DNA of 64,000 nt from Dysgonomonas sp. ZJ279 (lineage in GTDB: Bacteria > Bacteroidota > Bacteroidia > Bacteroidales > Dysgonomonadaceae). The notes under the pieces were generated by a model. The model saw nothing but the letters and a program-made list of their open reading frames with translations. It made no database searches and was not told the origin of the DNA. Position numbers and translations under genes: made by a program. The stretch is from assembly GCF_011039205.1 (NCBI RefSeq), contig NZ_JAAKEL010000007.1:57102-121101 (forward strand), read 5' to 3'. This document shows, piece after piece, positions 56,955 through 64,000 of this stretch (position 1 is the stretch's first letter; every line of letters starts with the position of its first letter).

Positions 56955-57010
56955 CTGTCATTTCAAACTGAAAGGAGAAATCTATTTGTCACTACATACC
57001 AAGATGACAG
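56955..57010. repeat. Short family 1 repeat, 56 bp
   Basis: CTGTCATTTCAAACTGAAAG at 56955 and CAAGATGACAG at 57000-57010 are the ends of an imperfect palindrome with a GGAGAAATCT interior. It matches the element at 5972-6055 in ends and layout, but is more degenerate. Confidence 0.5.
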
Positions 57011-57023
57011 AGATTATTAATTC

Positions 57024-57506
57024 CTAATTATATTTTGCTTTAGCAGTAATATGCTCTATTTCGATTTTGAATACAGTTGTCCTCCCCCATGATTTATCCA
57101 TATATTTCTCGCCTAATTCTTCAAATCCGGGTGAATATTTACAGACTAATAGACGCAATGCTTTTCTCTTTTCGTCGTCCGACAAATCCGATATTACTTT
57201 ACCAAAAGAGATCACGCTCTCGTACAAAGTCGTAAATTGATTTGCAATCGGCTTAGTAACTCCCACCACACAAAACGATACTTTATCATTTTGCTTCATT
57301 ACGTCGAGCTTTTGCCCATCGGGTGCACAGTGAAAATAAAGACTGTTTGTTTCCTCATCGAAAGCATAACTGAGAGGAATACCATAGGCATAACCGTTCT
57401 CAGTTGTGCCAAGACTTAGGAAACCATATTCGGAAGTCCGAAGCAGCTCGGTGATACGTGCCTGATCTTCCAATATTCTATTTTGTCGTCTTACTTCTCT
57501 AAACAT
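57024..57506 (-). CDS. Pyridoxamine 5'-phosphate oxidase-like flavin-binding protein (NimA-like)
   Basis: A 160-residue split-barrel protein. The block FREVRRQNRILEDQARITEL at the N-terminus, YGFLSLGTTENGYAYGIPLS, SLYFHCAPDGQKLDVMKQND, VSFCVVG and a late WGRTTVFKIEIEHITAKAK are typical of the PNPOx-like family that includes NimA 5-nitroimidazole reductases. It probably binds FMN or heme; substrate unknown. Co-directional with the DUF3316-like gene 10 bp upstream. Confidence 0.85.
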   Translation of the reverse strand: MFREVRRQNRILEDQARITELLRTSEYGFLSLGTTENGYAYGIPLSYAFDEETNSLYFHCAPDGQKLDVMKQNDKVSFCVVGVTKPIANQFTTLYESVISFGKVISDLSDDEKRKALRLLVCKYSPGFEELGEKYMDKSWGRTTVFKIEIEHITAKAKYN

Positions 57507-57516
57507 AATTCTTTAT

Positions 57517-58356
57517 TTACCAATATAAATTTTCGGTTTTCTTCCTTGGTGTTTTCACGCCTTCCATGGGGAATCCGATAACGAAACTATGCGTATAGTG
57601 ATGTGTATGGATACTATTTATTTTTGTCTGATAGTATGAACCTAAATAGCCTACCCTAATAATATACTTATTAAGAGGAATATCTGCAGTTATATAATTA
57701 CGCAGTGCACGTTGATTGTGAAAGGACGAAAAATTAACGACATCGACCGAATTGCCCAATGACATTTCATAATAAGATTGTCCGTACCGTGGAGAAAATA
57801 GCACACCTGCAACGGGTGTATCTATTTGCCAACGAACAGCAAATTTATCGAAACGATAAGAAGCAATAGCTGATAAATTAAGATTGGTATATGCTCTGGC
57901 TGATGCCGGATTATTGCCATTACGTTCGTTGTAAAGAACACCTCCGGCAATATCCCACAACCCACCTGCCCCAAGTCGCAATCTATTAGTCTGGTAGAAC
58001 TGATAATGACCACCCAAGCGGTAGTTACCTAATACCCAATATTCTGATGCGTTCTTAGCCGGGTTATCGCCCTTAGCCACTTCCAGGTCTATGATTTGCT
58101 GTTTATAAAAACGATAGTCGAACCATGTAGTGCGGCGCATTCGCTCATTCATTACACGAATGGATGTACCTTTATATTCGAGTGGCGATAGATAAGTGTC
58201 GTACATATTGGCAGAACCAATACCAACCAGATACGAATTATTCGTTATTAATAATGGAACAGAATCTACATCCTGACTCCACAATGAAGCACTATTCAAT
58301 GAAAAGAAACTGAATATAAGACTTAATAAAATTGATATTCTATTCTTCTTCACCAT
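57517..58356 (-). CDS. DUF3316-like secreted outer-membrane protein
   Basis: The 279-residue protein has a signal peptide (ISILLSLIFSFFSLNSASLW). A pattern of amphipathic beta strands follows, with RRTTWFDYRFYKQQIIDLE, YRLGGHYQFYQTNRLRLGAG, NLSAIASYRFDKFAVRWQID and YIIRVGYLGSYYQTK, as in the Bacteroidales DUF3316 family of probable outer-membrane barrels. The assignment is from memory. The start overlaps the end of parC by 17 bp, so it is downstream in the same transcript. Confidence 0.7.
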   Translation of the reverse strand: MVKKNRISILLSLIFSFFSLNSASLWSQDVDSVPLLITNNSYLVGIGSANMYDTYLSPLEYKGTSIRVMNERMRRTTWFDYRFYKQQIIDLEVAKGDNPAKNASEYWVLGNYRLGGHYQFYQTNRLRLGAGGLWDIAGGVLYNERNGNNPASARAYTNLNLSAIASYRFDKFAVRWQIDTPVAGVLFSPRYGQSYYEMSLGNSVDVVNFSSFHNQRALRNYITADIPLNKYIIRVGYLGSYYQTKINSIHTHHYTHSFVIGFPMEGVKTPRKKTENLYW

Positions 58357-61054
58357 CTTTGAAGAGCGATTTTTGTCCGGTTATTTCATCTAATATATCA
58401 GATATAGGTCTATTATCTATTTCGTCGTCATCGTCATCTATCTGCACCTCGAACTTCTTCTCTTCTATTTCTTCCGGTTCAGGAAAACGAGTTGGTTCCA
58501 ATTCTTTTATTTCGCCAATTTCGAACGTAGACAAACGTTTACCTTTAGCCTTAAATCCTTTTACTGCAATAAACTCATCAGCATCTATTTCCAATGATTC
58601 GCGGAAACTATCGCGACCACCGAATATTACTTGGAAACGGGGATAAACAACATCAGATAACAAGCGAAGTTTCGACTCCGGATTATCACCCAAGAAGTTT
58701 TGTTTCTTGGCTGATGGTTCGAATGTAAATCGTTTTAAATAAATATATTTCTGATCGGCATCGAATAGTACAGCAGTCCAGTTTTTATGCGGATTAAATT
58801 TTTCGATACGTATAATACCCGAATCGTAGTGATTGCTCAAATCAAAGTTAGTTGTATAAAAATCACCATTATCGTGCACTACCAGTATTTGATCGTCACT
58901 TTGGAATTCACCTAAGAATGTGCCACGTTCATCATAATTCAAGCGTAACACATCCTGATCGAACCATACTTTACGCCCACCAAGTGTAGAGCCGCCCTTT
59001 TGCTTCAACGATATTTTATGAACTTCGGCTTTAGTCAATATATTACCCATCGACTGACGTCCTTTGATAACAATATCGCTAAAGTCTTTCTCGAATACCA
59101 GAATCTTCTGACGTGGTTTCGGTTTTAAGATTACGCGTATTGTTTCGGCTTCACCATTCGGATTGGCGCTGAAATAGACAATACGTGAACCCGGCTCACC
59201 TTGTGTTACGTCATATTCTTTATCGCGGGTAATTCCTGTTACAGCAAAACGTTTGATATAATCGAATCCATTCTTGCCATTACGATACACAACGTTGTAA
59301 ATTGTTCGTTTGTCGTTGCGTCTGAATACATTGAGGTACAATACATTCTTACCAACGAACATCTTATCGCAGACTTTTACAATCTTATATTTTCCATCTT
59401 TATAGAAAATAATTACATCATCGATGTCGGAGCAGTTGCAAACGTATTCATCCTTTTTCAAAGCTGTGCCGACAAAGCCTTCTTCACGATTGATATATAG
59501 TTTTTCGTTCGCCTCGACCACCTTTGTTGCTTCGATGGTGTCGAAACTACGAATCTCTGTTTTACGAGGGAAATTCTTTCCGTATTTTTCTTTCAGCATA
59601 ACATACCACGAAATTGTATAATCTACAATGTTGGCGATATTATGATTTATCTCTTCTATCTGCTCCTTGTATTTAGCAACCAGTTCATCTGCTTTCTCAG
59701 AGTTAAACTTAAGGATACGTCCCATTTTGATTTCCATCAGTTTGAGAATATCTTCACGTGTTACCTCCCGAATAAATGATTCTGCAAATTTAGCTAAACG
59801 CTTATCGATATGCTCTACGGCAATATCCATATTCTTGGCATTTTCAAACTCCTTGTCTTTATAGATACGTTCTTCGATAAAGATTTTTTCGAGCGATGAA
59901 AAATGTAAGCTCTCTTCAAGTTCAGCCTTCTGAATTTCTAACTCTTGCTGAAGGAGCCTCTGCGTATTTTCAGTTGTAGAACGAAGAATATTACTTACAG
60001 TCAGAAAGTAAGGTTTATTATCTTCTATCACGCAACAGTTGGGAGATATGCTTATTTCGCAATCGGTAAATGCATACAGGGCATCTATTGTTTTGTCGGA
60101 CGACACACCTGCTGCCAGATGCACATGTATTTCGACATTGAGTGCTGTAATATCGTCTACCTTACGTATTTTGATTTTTCCTTTTTCGTTGGCTCTCAGT
60201 ATAGATTCAACAAGAGAAGTAGATGTACGACCATAAGGAATATCGCTTATGATTAATGTCTTATTATCAAGCTTCGATATTTTTGCACGAACTTTCACCG
60301 AACCCCCACGCTCACCATCATTATATTTGCTTACATCAATATATCCTCCCGTTATAAAATCAGGATAAAAAGAAAAGTCTTCTCCTTTGAGATGAGCTAC
60401 TGCTGCATCGCAAAGTTCATTGAAATTATGAGGAAGAATTTTGGATGACAGACCTACAGCAATACCTTCAGCTCCTTGTGTCAAGAGCAGAGGGAACTTT
60501 ACAGGAAGTGCGATAGGTTCTTTGTTCCGACCATCGTAAGACGGCTTCCAATCCGTGGTTTTAGGGTTGAATAGTACTTCGAGCGCAAATTTAGATAAAC
60601 GTGCTTCTATATAACGTGGTGCTGCTGCCCCATCTCCTGTAAAAACGTTACCCCAGTTACCCTGACAATCGACCAAGAGATCTTTCTGCCCCAACTGAAC
60701 CAAGGCATCACCGATAGAAGCGTCCCCATGAGGGTGAAACTGCATAGTATGCCCTATCACATTGGCAACTTTATTATACCGCCCGTCATCCATCCTTTTC
60801 ATCGAATGAAGTATACGACGTTGAACAGGTTTCAGTCCATCTATAATATGAGGTACGGCACGCTCGAGAATCACATAGGAGGCATAGTCCAAAAACCAGT
60901 TTTGGTACATCCCTGAAAGGTGCGCCTGACTGTCTGTGTCTTTTACGGGAACTTTATAATCGGAACGCGAGCCTGTTGTTTCTGTTTCATCTCCTGCAAC
61001 GGAGTTTTCATCTTCTATGTTGTCCGGCTCATCAATAATATCTTCTGGAAGCAT
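58340..61054 (-). CDS. parC: DNA topoisomerase IV subunit A (GyrA/ParC family)
   Basis: The 904-residue protein has an acidic N-terminal tail (residues 1-40) and the breakage-reunion domain with the active-site Tyr148 in GDGAAAPRYIEARLSKFAL. It also has ERAVPHIIDGLKPVQRRIL and HPHGDASIGDALV. A coiled-coil tower follows (about 420-480), and a C-terminal domain without a canonical GyrA box, which suits ParC better than GyrA. It decatenates chromosomes with ParE, which is not in the window. Length fits Bacteroidetes ParC. Acidic C-terminal end (QIDDDDDEIDN). Confidence 0.92.
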   Translation of the reverse strand: MLPEDIIDEPDNIEDENSVAGDETETTGSRSDYKVPVKDTDSQAHLSGMYQNWFLDYASYVILERAVPHIIDGLKPVQRRILHSMKRMDDGRYNKVANVIGHTMQFHPHGDASIGDALVQLGQKDLLVDCQGNWGNVFTGDGAAAPRYIEARLSKFALEVLFNPKTTDWKPSYDGRNKEPIALPVKFPLLLTQGAEGIAVGLSSKILPHNFNELCDAAVAHLKGEDFSFYPDFITGGYIDVSKYNDGERGGSVKVRAKISKLDNKTLIISDIPYGRTSTSLVESILRANEKGKIKIRKVDDITALNVEIHVHLAAGVSSDKTIDALYAFTDCEISISPNCCVIEDNKPYFLTVSNILRSTTENTQRLLQQELEIQKAELEESLHFSSLEKIFIEERIYKDKEFENAKNMDIAVEHIDKRLAKFAESFIREVTREDILKLMEIKMGRILKFNSEKADELVAKYKEQIEEINHNIANIVDYTISWYVMLKEKYGKNFPRKTEIRSFDTIEATKVVEANEKLYINREEGFVGTALKKDEYVCNCSDIDDVIIFYKDGKYKIVKVCDKMFVGKNVLYLNVFRRNDKRTIYNVVYRNGKNGFDYIKRFAVTGITRDKEYDVTQGEPGSRIVYFSANPNGEAETIRVILKPKPRQKILVFEKDFSDIVIKGRQSMGNILTKAEVHKISLKQKGGSTLGGRKVWFDQDVLRLNYDERGTFLGEFQSDDQILVVHDNGDFYTTNFDLSNHYDSGIIRIEKFNPHKNWTAVLFDADQKYIYLKRFTFEPSAKKQNFLGDNPESKLRLLSDVVYPRFQVIFGGRDSFRESLEIDADEFIAVKGFKAKGKRLSTFEIGEIKELEPTRFPEPEEIEEKKFEVQIDDDDDEIDNRPISDILDEITGQKSLFKDGEEE

Positions 61055-61309
61055 GCAAAAATTCTTGTTTAAATAGCTATCAATCTAAAACATCCCAAAG
61101 ATACTTTTTTTTGGTTTGAAATCAAAATGAGAATAACGAGGAAATTGTACATTCTCAAATAAAAAAACATCCATTATTTGCATCATGTAAGCAATATTGA
61201 ATCGCTATTTTTCACAACTTTAACTTAACCTCTTTTTAATATATCCAGATTATAGTTTTTTAGCCACACAATAAACTACATTTACATCTCAAACCAATAT
61301 TTATATATT

Positions 61310-61432
61310 ATGGGCGAAAAACGATTCAAAAGAGAAGAAAAAAAACCTAAAAAGGAAAAGGCAAAAGTGATAGCCGCACAACCTCAGATGAAACAAGAGG
61401 ATAAAGACAAAAAGAAAAAAGGTTCTAAATAG
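61310..61432 (+). CDS. Lysine-rich 40-residue small protein
   Basis: The ORF begins MGEKRFKREEKKPKKEKAKV and ends KDKKKKGSK; about half of its residues are Lys, Glu or Arg. It starts after an AT-rich upstream region and is followed 5 bp later by a clear terminator (61438-61465), so it forms a complete gene unit. Similar tiny basic proteins exist in other Bacteroidales as far as I recall; the charge suggests binding to RNA, DNA or ribosomes, but that is inference. Confidence 0.6.
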   Translation: MGEKRFKREEKKPKKEKAKVIAAQPQMKQEDKDKKKKGSK

Positions 61433-61437
61433 TATAG

Positions 61438-61465
61438 AAAAAGCGAGTGGAAAACTCGCTTTTTT
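61438..61465 (+). terminator. Rho-independent terminator of the small lysine-rich gene
   Basis: AAAAAGCGAGT and ACTCGCTTTTT form a perfect 11-bp stem with a GGAAA loop and a following T-run. Confidence 0.85.
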
Positions 61466-61914
61466 ATTTTTGCTGCAAAAATACACTTACTACCCACGAA
61501 ATATTTCCGTATTTTACTCATTATTAACTTTATCTATTTAAATATAGAAGGAATCCATAGAACTTTATCAGGCAGATAGATGTTAATATTATGTGTTTTT
61601 CATAGTATTAGATTTAAGGTTAACAATGAAGATTGGTTGTCGTGAGACAACCATTTCTTTTTTTATAACATATTGATTCTTAAATACTACTTTTGAAGGA
61701 AATACTAAATCCTACATAATTTACTACATGAACTTGGTTTATATTACTTAATTCAAAATTTCAAAGATATACAATGTATTACTTATAAACGCCTATTTTA
61801 TATAGAGTTGAAAGAAACTTTTATATAGTGTTTATCGTTCTAAGTAGTATCATCATGTAGTCCTATATCTTACTACTTTTTCTTCAACTATGATACTACT
61901 ATTCTTATCGCTAT
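61466..61914. other. Gene-free region with an orphan terminator
   Basis: About 450 bp of AT-rich DNA. GGTTGTC/GACAACC (61636-61653) with a GTGA tetraloop and an eight-base T tract ending at 61665 is a good terminator on the plus strand. No gene precedes it after the terminator at 61438, so a small RNA starting near 61535 (TAACTTTA at 61527-61534) is possible. A 21-codon frame (61582-61647) runs into the hairpin. Confidence 0.4.
61636..61665 (+). terminator. Orphan rho-independent terminator
   Basis: Perfect 7-bp stem GGTTGTC/GACAACC, GTGA loop, and a T-rich tail (ATTTCTTTTTTT). Confidence 0.65.
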
Positions 61915-62310
61915 TTAATCAGCAGGATCCACTCGTATAACAATTTCTCTATCTTCCGATATCACATATGTATAGCTTCCGGTAATTGGCATGGCTTCAT
62001 ATCTAGTCTCATTATCACTTGCATGCACATATCCCCCTCCCATTAATAGAAGGTCAATTGTTATTATACTCCCTTTCTTCACAGAGATAATATTACTCAT
62101 AACATTCAAATCTTGTGTCGTGTAGCCAAATCCATTATCATACCTGACGGTCGATCCGAAATTCCATTCAGTCGGAGTTTGCAAATGAATAATAACACTA
62201 TGATAAGCAGCAAATTGGTCACTTGCAACTTCTGTTTTTCCGGTAGAATCATTAGCGCTTGCTCCAACAGTAATAAAGAGCACTAACATAAAAAAAAGAA
62301 TCTTTTTCAT
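61915..62310 (-). CDS. Small secreted protein of unknown function
   Basis: A 131-residue protein with a signal peptide (KKILFFMLVLFITVGASA). The mature part is predicted beta-rich (YHSVIIHLQTPTEWNFGSTV, GSIITIDLLLMGGGYVHAS, DREIVIRVDPAD) with many Asn, Thr, Ser and Gly. No family recognised. It is divergent from the frameshifted gene at 62497 and has no operon partner. Confidence 0.55.
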   Translation of the reverse strand: MKKILFFMLVLFITVGASANDSTGKTEVASDQFAAYHSVIIHLQTPTEWNFGSTVRYDNGFGYTTQDLNVMSNIISVKKGSIITIDLLLMGGGYVHASDNETRYEAMPITGSYTYVISEDREIVIRVDPAD

Positions 62311-62460
62311 AATAATTTGTTTTAAAATGGGGTTAATGATGCAATATAAATAAAATATTTAATAAACAAAAGAGTGGCTAGCTACTAAAAATACAAACAA
62401 TCCATTAATTAATAATAATTCATATTTAGCAGACCTTTATAAAAGATGTGTGTTAAACTT

Positions 62461-62468
62461 TATATTTG
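62461..62468 (+). promoter_or_regulatory. -7 promoter element (TATATTTG) of the tail-fibre-like gene
   Basis: Exact TAnnTTTG, 28 nt before the ATG at 62497. Confidence 0.5.
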
Positions 62469-62496
62469 CAGAATAATTTTTTAATATTTTAATGTT

Positions 62497-63151
62497 ATGA
62501 AGAAGATTCGTTTGTTATTTGCCATTTCGCTATTCTCTACATCCATTTTTTCTCAGTGGAATAATAACGGGGATAATAGCACCACAGGAACTTTGAAGAT
62601 TAGTTCATTAAGTTCAAATAGTAGCAATGTTAATACCATAGAAATAAGATCACACGCCTCTAATGAATCTTATCAAGGTATAAACTTCAACTTCGACAAT
62701 CTGTTAAAATCATATATAATATCTCAGATAACGCCCCAAAATGGAAGGGTAGATTTGAAATTCAGGACAATGAATAGTGCAGGAATTGCTTCACAAATGA
62801 TATATACAGGAGATAGTGATTTAGGGATTGGCACTACTCCCAAATCAAAACTCGATGTAAATGGAACTATCCGTTCTAAAGAAGTTAAAATAGAAGCTAC
62901 AGGTTGGTCTGACTTTGTTTTTGATAAAGACTATATGCTACCTACTCTTTCAGAAGTAGAGAGCCATATCAACGAATATAAAACACCTCCCAGACATTCC
63001 ATCAGAAAAAGAAGTAATCGAAAATGGAATTAATGTAGTGGAGATGCAAGCTAAACTATTACAAAAAATTGAAGAATTAACCTTATATGTAATAGAGCAA
63101 AATAAACAAATAGCAGCACAGGACGAACGTATTAAGCAATTGGAAAAATAG
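62497..63151 (+). pseudogene. Secreted tail-fibre/coiled-coil domain protein, frameshifted near its C-terminus
   Basis: The open frame encodes a signal peptide (KKIRLLFAISLFSTSIFS) and the common Bacteroidetes layout GDSDLGIGTTPKSKLDVNGT, IRSKEVKIEATGWSDFVFD, YMLPTLSEVESHINEY. It then runs out of frame and stops at 63033. Removing one A from the AAAA run at 62980-62983 restores the expected continuation HLPDIPSEKEVIENGINVVE and a coiled-coil tail (LLQKIEELTLYVIEQNKQ), ending at 63151. The intact protein would be about 217 residues. The cause may be a true mutation, a phase-variable run or a sequencing error. Confidence 0.8.
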
Positions 63152-63182
63152 ATACTGCTCTAACTGATAATCTTAAAATATT

Positions 63183-63218
63183 CAAAGAAATCCGAGCCTA
63201 GCAGTTCGGATTTCTTTG
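63183..63218 (+). terminator. Terminator after the frameshifted gene
   Basis: CAAAGAAATCCGA and TCGGATTTCTTTG form a perfect 13-bp stem, placed 32 bp after the restored stop codon at 63151. This fits the longer, repaired gene rather than the shorter frame. Confidence 0.75.
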
Positions 63219-63306
63219 TTGCAATGCAATATCAAGAAGCAGAATGCCTTAACTAATCAAATAATCACTTATCCCTTTTTTCCTGTTAAGGGGAAAGGAA
63301 GAAGAT

Positions 63307-63339
63307 AAAAGCCCGTACTTATTTTAGTACGGGCTTTTA
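63307..63339. terminator. Bidirectional terminator facing the precursor-peptide gene
   Basis: AAAAGCCCGTACT and AGTACGGGCTTTT form a perfect 13-bp stem with a TATTTT loop and T runs on both strands. It ends the minus-strand precursor peptide transcript. Confidence 0.8.
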
Positions 63340-63382
63340 TAGTTATTATAGGCATATTTATTCGGATATTCCCTTAATTCTT

Positions 63383-63559
63383 TTATATATCATGAGTGTC
63401 TTCGCACAATGCATATCCTAAACAGTTTATATCACCACAATTAGGTTTACTCGGACCACAACCACAAGAGGGCTTATTGCCTCCTCTAGTATTATTCATT
63501 TGTTCTTTGGAGAGCTTAGAATTAAAGAATACAGTGTTTGATAAAGTTGTTTTTTCCAT
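63383..63559 (-). CDS. Double-glycine RiPP-type precursor peptide with Cys-rich core
   Basis: The 58-residue ORF has a leader (residues 1-27) MEKTTLSNTVFFNSKLSKEQ, then MNNTRGG, which ends in Gly26-Gly27. LSKEQM...GG is the mark of the Bacteroidales double-glycine natural-product precursor family (TIGR04149 as I remember it). The core (28-58) has five Cys (32, 34, 41, 46, 52) in SCGCGPSKPNCGDINC and ALCEDTHDI. A C39-type peptidase/ABC exporter would cut after GG, and the core may be modified. No such exporter or modifying enzyme lies in the window. Followed by a terminator at 63307. Confidence 0.75.
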   Translation of the reverse strand: MEKTTLSNTVFFNSKLSKEQMNNTRGGNKPSCGCGPSKPNCGDINCLGYALCEDTHDI

Positions 63560-63708
63560 AATACATATATTTTAAAATTAGACTTAACAATATTAAGAAT
63601 AAATCAGCAATTATGTAAAATGTTTAAAAACATAGAAAACTCTCTGAATAGCAACCTTTCACTGTTCAAAAATTAGTGATAAATTAAGCACAATACTACT
63701 AAAATAAA

Positions 63709-63736
63709 AAAGGAGCCAGATCACTCTAACTCCTTT
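63709..63736 (-). terminator. Terminator of tRNA-Leu
   Basis: On the minus strand AAAGGAG-t-TAGA pairs with TCTG-g-CTCCTTT, followed by T residues, directly after the tRNA 3' end. Confidence 0.7.
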
Positions 63737-63737
63737 G

Positions 63738-63821
63738 TACACACGAGGGGATTTGAACCCCTACACCGTTACCGGCACTACCCCCTCAAAGTAGCATGTC
63801 TACCAATTCCACCACGTGTGC
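63738..63821 (-). tRNA. tRNA-Leu (anticodon GAG)
   Basis: An 84-nt class II tRNA. The acceptor stem is GCACACG/CGTGTGT with discriminator A. The D arm is GGTGGAATTGGTAGACA, and the anticodon stem CTACT/GGTAG encloses loop TTGAGGG (anticodon GAG, reading CUC/CUU). The variable arm is long (TGCCGGTAACGGTG) and the T arm is GGGGTTCAAATCCCC. CCA is not encoded. Confidence 0.95.
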
Positions 63822-63848
63822 GTACTCGCTATAAAATAGCTTTTAAAC

Positions 63849-63872
63849 AAAAAATGTGACTACTGTCACATT
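63849..63872 (-). terminator. Terminator-like hairpin downstream of the tRNA-like fragment
   Basis: On the minus strand AATGTGAC pairs perfectly with GTCACATT around AGTA, followed by six T. It would end an RNA coming from the right edge whose 3' end is the tRNA-like fragment. Confidence 0.6.
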
Positions 63873-63874
63873 CG

Positions 63875-63904
63875 AGCGAAAGACGGGGTTTGAACCCCGG
63901 TCGC
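63875..63904 (-). tRNA. tRNA-like 3' fragment (T arm plus acceptor strand), no 5' half seen
   Basis: On the minus strand this reads GCGACCGGGG, TTCAAAC, CCCGTCTTTCGCT: a T loop and a 3' acceptor strand CTTTCGC with T73, as in a tRNA-Gly with GCGAAAG at its 5' end. No GCGAAAG occurs in the 100 bp upstream to the window edge, and the T stem carries a mismatch. It may be a decayed tRNA, an attachment-site remnant, or the 3' end of a tRNA-like RNA continuing beyond the window. Confidence 0.4.
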
Positions 63905-64000
63905 TATATATTTGAAAATAAATCTTTTCCAAATTAGAAAAAAGACCGGGTACCGATTTAGTATCTTTTATTTGTCGTGAATTGTCAAACAGATGTCCGC

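Noticed and set aside
63875..64000. tmRNA reading of the right-edge RNA
   Set aside because: tmRNA 3' ends carry an Ala-type acceptor ending in CTCCACCA; here it is CTTTCGCT, so tmRNA does not fit.
1..64000. CRISPR arrays, complete insertion sequences, phage genes
   Set aside because: No evenly spaced direct repeats, transposase, integrase or phage structural genes were seen.

Overview
The window looks like the chromosome of a member of the Bacteroidales, and a Dysgonomonas-like bacterium is my best guess (inference). The signs are AT-rich DNA, a SusC/SusD pair, promoters of the Bacteroidetes type (TTTG, 19-20 nt, TAnnTTTG), few Shine-Dalgarno sites, a leu operon carrying a citramalate synthase, a Fibrobacter-type FISUMP secreted protein, and a double-glycine RiPP precursor of the Bacteroidales type. 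Most of the window is ordinary housekeeping DNA. The unusual material is in RNA leaders and intergenic repeats and in the last 3 kb.

Layout. 1-3.8 kb: end of a polysaccharide-priming sugar transferase, then an operon of nitroreductase, small membrane protein, DUF2520 protein and KdsC-like phosphatase, and a convergent HAD phosphatase. 4.2-7.1 kb: FISUMP lipoprotein-like secreted protein, a PhnB/VOC protein behind a palindromic operator-like site, and a WYL regulator. 7.1-13.7 kb: leu operon leuA-leuC-leuD-cimA-leuB, preceded by a complete transcription-attenuation leader (promoter, Leu/Ile-rich leader peptide, antiterminator, terminator). 13.9-20.8 kb: acyl-ACP desaturase, outer-membrane-like protein, ClC channel with CBS domains, small membrane protein, fmt, aroB and a GNAT enzyme. 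20.8-32.9 kb: recQ, metallo-hydrolase lipoprotein, recJ, an 830-bp gene-free stretch with a folded candidate ncRNA, proC, a DUF1080/Gfo-Idh-MocA pair, an amino-acid permease, a metallo-hydrolase and a VOC protein. 33-37.7 kb: SusD and SusC.

38.3-48 kb: CorC/CNNM-type membrane protein, tgt (without its zinc cysteines), an LptF/LptG-type permease, a PUA/ASCH-like protein, a LytTR/LytS two-component pair, a secreted M20 amidohydrolase, and a methyltransferase-rsgA operon behind a roughly 185-nt leader with a short upstream ORF and two interlocking perfect stems. 48.1-61.1 kb: alaS, M23 peptidase, MerR regulator, an MBOAT plus two SGNH-hydrolase proteins (one with a LysM domain), which looks like an envelope O-acetylation locus, a PNPOx-like protein, a DUF3316-like protein and parC. 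61.3-64 kb: a 40-residue lysine-rich peptide, two secreted proteins (one frameshifted), a 58-residue double-glycine precursor peptide with a Cys-rich core, tRNA-Leu(GAG) and a tRNA-like 3' fragment.

How they work together. In the leu operon, LeuCD and LeuB can serve both the isopropylmalate (leucine) and the citramalate (isoleucine) branches, which fits a leader peptide rich in both Ile and Leu codons. SusC/SusD import a nutrient across the outer membrane. The MBOAT/SGNH genes are translationally coupled. Best candidates for new biology: the methyltransferase leader, the precursor peptide 63383-63559 and the leu attenuator.
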